A DNA stretch of 64,000 bases from Natronococcus sp. A-GB7 (GTDB lineage: Archaea; Halobacteriota; Halobacteria; Halobacteriales; Natrialbaceae). Every line of letters begins with the position of its first letter. Position 1 is the stretch's first letter. The DNA lies in the NCBI RefSeq assembly GCF_029688865.1, contig NZ_JARUKV010000004.1, forward strand, positions 124,001 through 188,000, given 5' to 3'. This document shows positions 60,617 to 64,000 of the stretch, piece by piece. The notes below the pieces were generated by a model. The model was not told the DNA's origin. It worked only from the letters and a program-made list of their open reading frames with translations, and did not search any database. A program made the position numbers and the translations under genes.

Positions 60617-61242
60617 GCGCGACCGGGACCGCGGACGAGCGCGAGTCGGAGGGCGAGACCGTCCGGATCCTCGTGATCGACAACTACGACTCCTTTACGT
60701 ACAACCTCGTCGAGTACGTCAGCCAGCAGCCCGGAACCGAGACCGAGGTGCTCAAGAACACGGCCTCCCTCGAGGAGGTCCGTGCCGTCGAGCCCGACGG
60801 AATCGTCGTCAGCCCCGGCCCGGGCCACCCGAAGAACGACCGCGACGTCGGCGTCTCGGCGGCCGTCCTCCGGGAGATCAGCCCCGAGGTACCGACGCTG
60901 GGCGTGTGTCTCGGCCTCGAGGCGGCCGTCTACGCCTACGGGGGCTCGGTCGGGCGCGCGCCCGACCCGGTCCACGGGAAGGCCTGGGCGGTCGACCACG
61001 ACGGCGAGGGCGTCTACGCCGGCCTCGAGCAGGGGTTTCGCGCCGGCCGCTACCACTCGCTGGTCGCGACGGAGGTACCCGACTGCTTCGAAGTGACGGC
61101 GACGGCCGACCACGACGGCACCGAGCTGGTCATGGGCGTACGCCACCGCGAGCACCCGATCGAGTGCGTGCAGTTCCACCCCGAGAGCGTGCTCACGGCC
61201 GTCGGTCACGACGTGATCGAGAACTTCCTCGAGGGGCTGTGA
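60613..61242 (+). CDS. trpG: Anthranilate synthase component II (glutamine amidotransferase)
   Basis: A 209-aa class I amidotransferase. Nucleophile Cys in LGVCLGLEAAVYAYGG (about 96-111), oxyanion PGPGHPKND (about 71-79), and the His-Glu pair in CVQFHPESVLT (about 187-197). Supplies ammonia to TrpE. Last gene of the trpDFEG operon. Confidence 0.95.
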   Translation: MSATGTADERESEGETVRILVIDNYDSFTYNLVEYVSQQPGTETEVLKNTASLEEVRAVEPDGIVVSPGPGHPKNDRDVGVSAAVLREISPEVPTLGVCLGLEAAVYAYGGSVGRAPDPVHGKAWAVDHDGEGVYAGLEQGFRAGRYHSLVATEVPDCFEVTATADHDGTELVMGVRHREHPIECVQFHPESVLTAVGHDVIENFLEGL

Positions 61243-61509
61243 TGGTAACAGACCCATCTAAAACGGCAAGGACTACACACCTCTAGTACTTGACTGTCGT
61301 CTCACAGCGACCTTGCTCGAGTCTATGTGATGTTCTGGCTATCTTGAGAGGGATTTTGTGGTATAGATGAACAGTGATCTTATTGATAGGTTTACTTTCA
61401 CCCCGTTCTGAAAATTATTGAGCCCGTCATCATTGTAGTCTCTTCTGCGAAAAAGATGTGATTTCGCTTCCCACATCGCAAATCGGGACTAGGTTCGTGG
61501 ACAGTTGTA

Positions 61510-61517
61510 CAAATATA
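61510..61517 (+). promoter_or_regulatory. TATA box of the 90-aa peptide gene
   Basis: CAAATATA about 21-28 nt upstream of ATG 61538 predicts a leaderless transcript. The paralogous start before nrdJ (62753-62772) keeps the surrounding 20 bp but has lost this TATA (CTAGGG instead). Confidence 0.5.
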
Positions 61518-61595
61518 GTTGTGCTACTACAATAAGAATGGAAGAATACCACTACAATTATGTGGCGCCGATGAATACCGATTCTTCGCTACAAA
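61518..61595 (+). repeat. 78-bp direct repeat, copy A (peptide gene start)
   Basis: Matches copy B (62753-62830) at 75 of 78 positions, covering about 20 bp upstream and the first 19 codons of the peptide gene. Farther upstream the similarity continues at lower level (for example TTTACTTTCA at 61391 and 62634). Confidence 0.85.
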
Positions 61596-61810
61596 AGAAC
61601 GTAGCCATCCCGGATAATGCCGGGATGTCCAACCCGAAAATGGACGACAACATGCTCGACGATGACAAGTGGCTCGAAGTGATCCTCGCACAGGGCTGTT
61701 GCTTCGTGCCTGTGGCCATCGTCATTGCAGGAGGAGGGGCATTCGCTGCCCTTCTCGCCATAGTCATCCTGGCTGTGGCCGCGCTAACCGCCCAGCGGTC
61801 TGGGGAATAG
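61538..61810 (+). CDS. 90-residue peptide with hydrophilic leader and hydrophobic C-terminal half
   Basis: ATG 61538 to TAG 61808: begins [20 protein letters not shown], then an acidic segment (MSNPKMDDNMLDDDKWLEV, about 31-49), then QGCCFVPVAIVIAGGGAFAALL plus AIVILAVAALTAQ as one or two membrane helices. No domain recognised. The layout (charged leader, Gly/Ala/Cys-rich hydrophobic core) resembles precursor peptides of membrane-active or bacteriocin-like products, but no processing enzyme or transporter is adjacent. AT-richer than neighbours; its 5' part is duplicated before nrdJ. Confidence 0.6.
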   Translation: MEEYHYNYVAPMNTDSSLQKNVAIPDNAGMSNPKMDDNMLDDDKWLEVILAQGCCFVPVAIVIAGGGAFAALLAIVILAVAALTAQRSGE

Positions 61811-62333
61811 CTTACTTCCGTGCTGGTGCAACAGTCCGCAAGATCACTGTTTTGCGCCCGAATTACGTTCCATTTATGCTGAAACCCCATTCAGGTGGGC
61901 TGCGTAGCGGGCAAGAGACGGTGGGATACTCGATTATAAAAATCTTGAGGATCAGTAGACGAGGATATGAGAGGAAGTTAGTGACTTCCAGTCGTTCTAA
62001 AAAGTATCTTAGCTCATCGAGAAAGGAAAGTCCACGAGACCGGTTTGTTGCGCAACGCGCCTAGCAAGCTCTTCGAGGCCTGATGTCGACATCGTTTATC
62101 GAACTGCTACGTGTTACTGCTCTGAGCCGCATTACAGTGGCGCGCGCTGTCGGTCAGTTCGAGCAACGGCGAGAACTGATAGACGATATTGTGCGAGGGA
62201 TGAGCGAGGGAGCAACGCGAGCGAGCGAATCGGCTGGAGAGGGCGTGGCGATCCCGTGTTGCCGGCTCGAGCAGAACGCTCGAATCGCCAACGGTCGCCT
62301 CACGGCCAACATCGCTCCGGACCTTCGATCGAC
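61811..62333. other. Intergenic stretch with a fragment of a dispersed repeat
   Basis: No credible gene in 520 bp. Lower GC in the first 240 bp. 62228-62255 matches 15363-15390 (minus) at 26 of 28 positions, so a piece of the same haloarchaeal repeat lies here. A 91-codon open frame (62083-62358) has no recognisable features. Confidence 0.55.
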
Positions 62334-62504
62334 CTATCCGATAACGCCGACGGTGTAGAGCCCCGCGAGGGCGACGCCGGCGACGAGGCCGACGCGGACG
62401 GCGAGTTTGATCGCGACGCGGACCGCGAGGATCGTGACCAGGACGAGGACGAGGGCGGCCAGGGCGAGCAGCACGCCCGTGCTGGACGTCAGTGGATCGA
62501 GCAT
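62334..62504 (-). CDS. 56-residue membrane microprotein
   Basis: ATG 62504 to TAG 62334. MLDPLTSSTGVLLALAALVL, then VLVTILAVRVAIKLAVRVGL and VAGVALAGLYTVGVIG: two hydrophobic segments separated by basic residues. GC and codon use are typical for the host, unlike the surrounding DNA. Unknown function; possibly part of the resident nrdJ neighbourhood. Confidence 0.65.
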   Translation of the reverse strand: MLDPLTSSTGVLLALAALVLVLVTILAVRVAIKLAVRVGLVAGVALAGLYTVGVIG

Positions 62505-62565
62505 ACGTTCCATCCCGCACGGAAACTATGAAGTCTTTCTGGATATTGTGAAAGACAGGCCAAAA

Positions 62566-62580
62566 GAACAGTATCTGTTC
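62566..62580. promoter_or_regulatory. Palindrome upstream of nrdJ
   Basis: GAACAG-TAT-CTGTTC is a perfect 6-bp inverted repeat about 190 bp before the leader ORF of nrdJ. The corresponding place near copy A has only the left half (GAACAG). Candidate regulator site, unproven. Confidence 0.35.
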
Positions 62581-62752
62581 CGTACAACTCGAGGCGTGGA
62601 TGAGCGACCTCATCGTCCGCAAATTTACTTTCACTCTGGTCTGAAAATCATTAAGGCCGTCGCCGTACTACACCCTGGTAAGCGCGAAGAGAGCCGTTTC
62701 GCCCTCGCATCGCAACCCCCCGACTGAGTACAGGACCAGCTACGCAACTAGG

Positions 62753-62830
62753 GTTGTACTACTACAACAAGAATGGAAGAATACCACTACAATTATGAGG
62801 CGCCGATGAATACCGATTCTTCGCTACAAA
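62753..62830 (+). repeat. 78-bp direct repeat, copy B (nrdJ leader)
   Basis: 75 of 78 bases identical to 61518-61595. It ends exactly where the encoded peptide changes from the shared 19 residues to an Arg-rich sequence, so this is a junction between a duplicated segment and the original nrdJ upstream DNA. Confidence 0.85.
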
Positions 62831-62907
62831 TGACCCACGCCAGGACCCGGACCCGCGACGGAATCCGCACGCGTCGGCGGGCTACCCCCGAGGTGACCCG
62901 CGCATGA
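62773..62907 (+). CDS. 44-residue chimeric leader ORF coupled to nrdJ
   Basis: ATG 62773. Residues 1-19 ([19 protein letters not shown]) match the 90-aa peptide except one residue. Residues 20-44 are Arg/Thr-rich ([20 protein letters not shown]...). The stop overlaps the nrdJ start (ATGA), so ribosomes ending here could restart on nrdJ. Either a leader peptide or a truncated fossil of a second peptide gene. Confidence 0.45.
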   Translation: MEEYHYNYEAPMNTDSSLQMTHARTRTRDGIRTRRRATPEVTRA

Positions 62908-64000
62908 GCGAATCCGACCTCTCCGCGGAGGAGCTTACCCTCCCGATCAAGCGCACCGATGGGGACACCCTCGAGGAGCGCCTGACCGCCAACGCCTACG
63001 ACAACATTCTCCCTGCCCGATACCTCCGCAAGGACGCGGACGGCGAACTCGTCGAACGCCAGGAGGACCTGTTCGACCGCGTCGGCAAGAACATCGCACT
63101 GGCCGAAGCGGTCTTCGAGGCCGAGAAGCGCGACTTCGAGATCACGGTCACGCCCGACCAGCTCAAACCCGACCACCCGCGGCGAGACGAACTGGCCGCG
63201 GACGTGTTCGGTGCAGGAACCACCGCGGACGACGAGGCTGAGACCGCACTTTCTATCTACAACGTCAACAAGTTCGCCTACGACACCGTCGTCCCCGAGC
63301 TGCCCGACGAGGTCCGGGCCCACGTCGAGGACGTCGCCGACGAGTTCCAGGAGATGATGGCGAACCTCGACTTCATGCCGAACTCGCCGACGCTGATGAA
63401 CGCAGGCGACGAGCTCCAGCAGCTCTCGGCGTGTTTCGTCGACTCCCCCGAGGACGACATCGACGACATCCACCAGACCGCAAAGGAAGCCGCGCAGGTC
63501 TTCCAGAGCGGCGGCGGGATGGGCTACGCATTCTGGCGGCTTCGCCCCTACGGCGACGCGGTCGGGAGCACCGGCGGCATCGCCAGCGGCCCGATCACGT
63601 TCATGCGGACGTACGACCAGATGTGCGAGACGATCGCCCAGGGCGGCGCCCGACGCGGCGCCCAGATGGGCGTCATGCGCGTCTCCCACCCGGACGTCAT
63701 CCAGTTCATCCACGCCAAGAACAAGGACGTCTCGCTGGCCGAGACGCTGCGCCTGAACGACCCCGACGACTACACCCACACCTCCTTCCAGGCGGCTCTC
63801 GAGGAGGCCCGCGAACTCATCGACGACGAGGGTCGCGTCCCGAAACACCTTCGCAACGCCGTCGAGGGCCACCTCTCGAACTTCAACATCTCCGTCGGCG
63901 TCACCGACGACTTCATGGAGGCCCTGCAGAACGGCGAGGAGTTCACGTTCACCAACCCCCGTACTGAGGAGCCCCACATCGCGACCGCGGAGACAAAAGA
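62904..64000 (+). CDS. nrdJ: Adenosylcobalamin-dependent ribonucleoside-diphosphate reductase, N-terminal part
   Basis: Open to the window end (365 codons seen). Starts [20 protein letters not shown]. Class II RNR motifs: [27 protein letters not shown] (about 151-162), [12 protein letters not shown] with the conserved Cys (about 167-178), [17 protein letters not shown] and [18 protein letters not shown] (about 249-266). Reduces ribonucleotides to deoxyribonucleotides with B12 as radical source, with or without oxygen. Catalytic C-terminal residues lie beyond the window. Confidence 0.93.
   Translation, partial: MSESDLSAEELTLPIKRTDGDTLEERLTANAYDNILPARYLRKDADGELVERQEDLFDRVGKNIALAEAVFEAEKRDFEITVTPDQLKPDHPRRDELAADVFGAGTTADDEAETALSIYNVNKFAYDTVVPELPDEVRAHVEDVADEFQEMMANLDFMPNSPTLMNAGDELQQLSACFVDSPEDDIDDIHQTAKEAAQVFQSGGGMGYAFWRLRPYGDAVGSTGGIASGPITFMRTYDQMCETIAQGGARRGAQMGVMRVSHPDVIQFIHAKNKDVSLAETLRLNDPDDYTHTSFQAALEEARELIDDEGRVPKHLRNAVEGHLSNFNISVGVTDDFMEALQNGEEFTFTNPRTEEPHIATAETK

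Noticed and set aside
62015-62045. GAAAGGAAAGTCC resembles the conserved core of RNase P RNA
   Set aside because: The surrounding sequence lacks the long GC-rich helices and the second half of the P4 core expected for archaeal RNase P RNA.
62083-62358. 91-codon open frame on the plus strand before the nrdJ region
   Set aside because: No recognisable domain, covers part of a dispersed repeat, overlaps the better-supported membrane microprotein and has no clear promoter.

Overview
The window is chromosomal DNA from a halophilic archaeon (class Halobacteria). Evidence: high G+C with strong third-position GC bias; very acidic predicted proteins; Tat-type lipoprotein signals on nearly all binding proteins; archaeal information-processing genes (Nop5/fibrillarin, TFS, ATP-dependent DNA ligase, an archaeal RecJ-like DHH protein); AT-rich TATA boxes 25-40 nt before start codons; and a trpDFEG operon order of the haloarchaeal type. 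The gene content resembles Natrialba/Haloterrigena-type genomes, but I cannot fix the genus.

Layout. 1-4.4 kb: end of nop5, fibrillarin, hybrid cluster protein, gamma-glutamylcysteine ligase, Gfo/Idh/MocA oxidoreductase. 4.6-5.6 kb: RHH/PIN toxin-antitoxin pair with two palindromic operators. 5.7-13 kb: AGE-family sugar isomerase/epimerase, DUF4013-like membrane protein, a complete carbohydrate ABC transporter (lipoprotein, two permeases, ATPase) and an HTH regulator. 13-24.6 kb: mixed genes (M24-fold hydrolase, heme A synthase, interrupted Hsp20/GvpH-like gene in a repeat-rich patch, acidic lipoprotein with 30-bp tandem repeats, Y-family polymerase, TFS, GHMP-family synthase, AbrB-PhoU regulator). 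24.7-35.6 kb: phosphate-acquisition block, pstSCAB-phoU-phoU2 on + and phnDCEE plus a metallophosphoesterase on -. Their upstream regions share a palindromic motif that I propose as a Pho-type operator. 35.7-38.4 kb: COG0523 metal GTPase with a solitary TnpB element against its stop codon. 38.5-49.4 kb: microproteins, MBL/beta-CASP nuclease with DNA ligase, alcohol dehydrogenase, mobA, a 108-bp MITE-like hairpin, ilvD, exported beta-propeller, FAD synthase, JAMM protease. 49.4-55.5 kb: DHH phosphoesterase, hybrid sensor kinase, MutY. 55.5-57.1 kb: decayed macro-domain gene, a TFS paralogue without its catalytic acidic pair, and tRNA-Val(GAC) followed by an array of copies of its own 3' end. 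57.3-61.2 kb: trpDFEG. 61.3-64 kb: a 90-aa membrane peptide gene whose promoter-proximal part and first 19 codons recur directly before nrdJ (B12-dependent ribonucleotide reductase, running off the window).

The strongest leads are the shared putative Pho operator, the duplicated peptide-gene start fused to the nrdJ leader, the TFS paralogue lacking its cleavage residues beside the tRNA-Val repeat array, the MITE-like element between mobA and ilvD, and the two-site operator of the toxin-antitoxin pair. I found no CRISPR array, rRNA gene or complete prophage.
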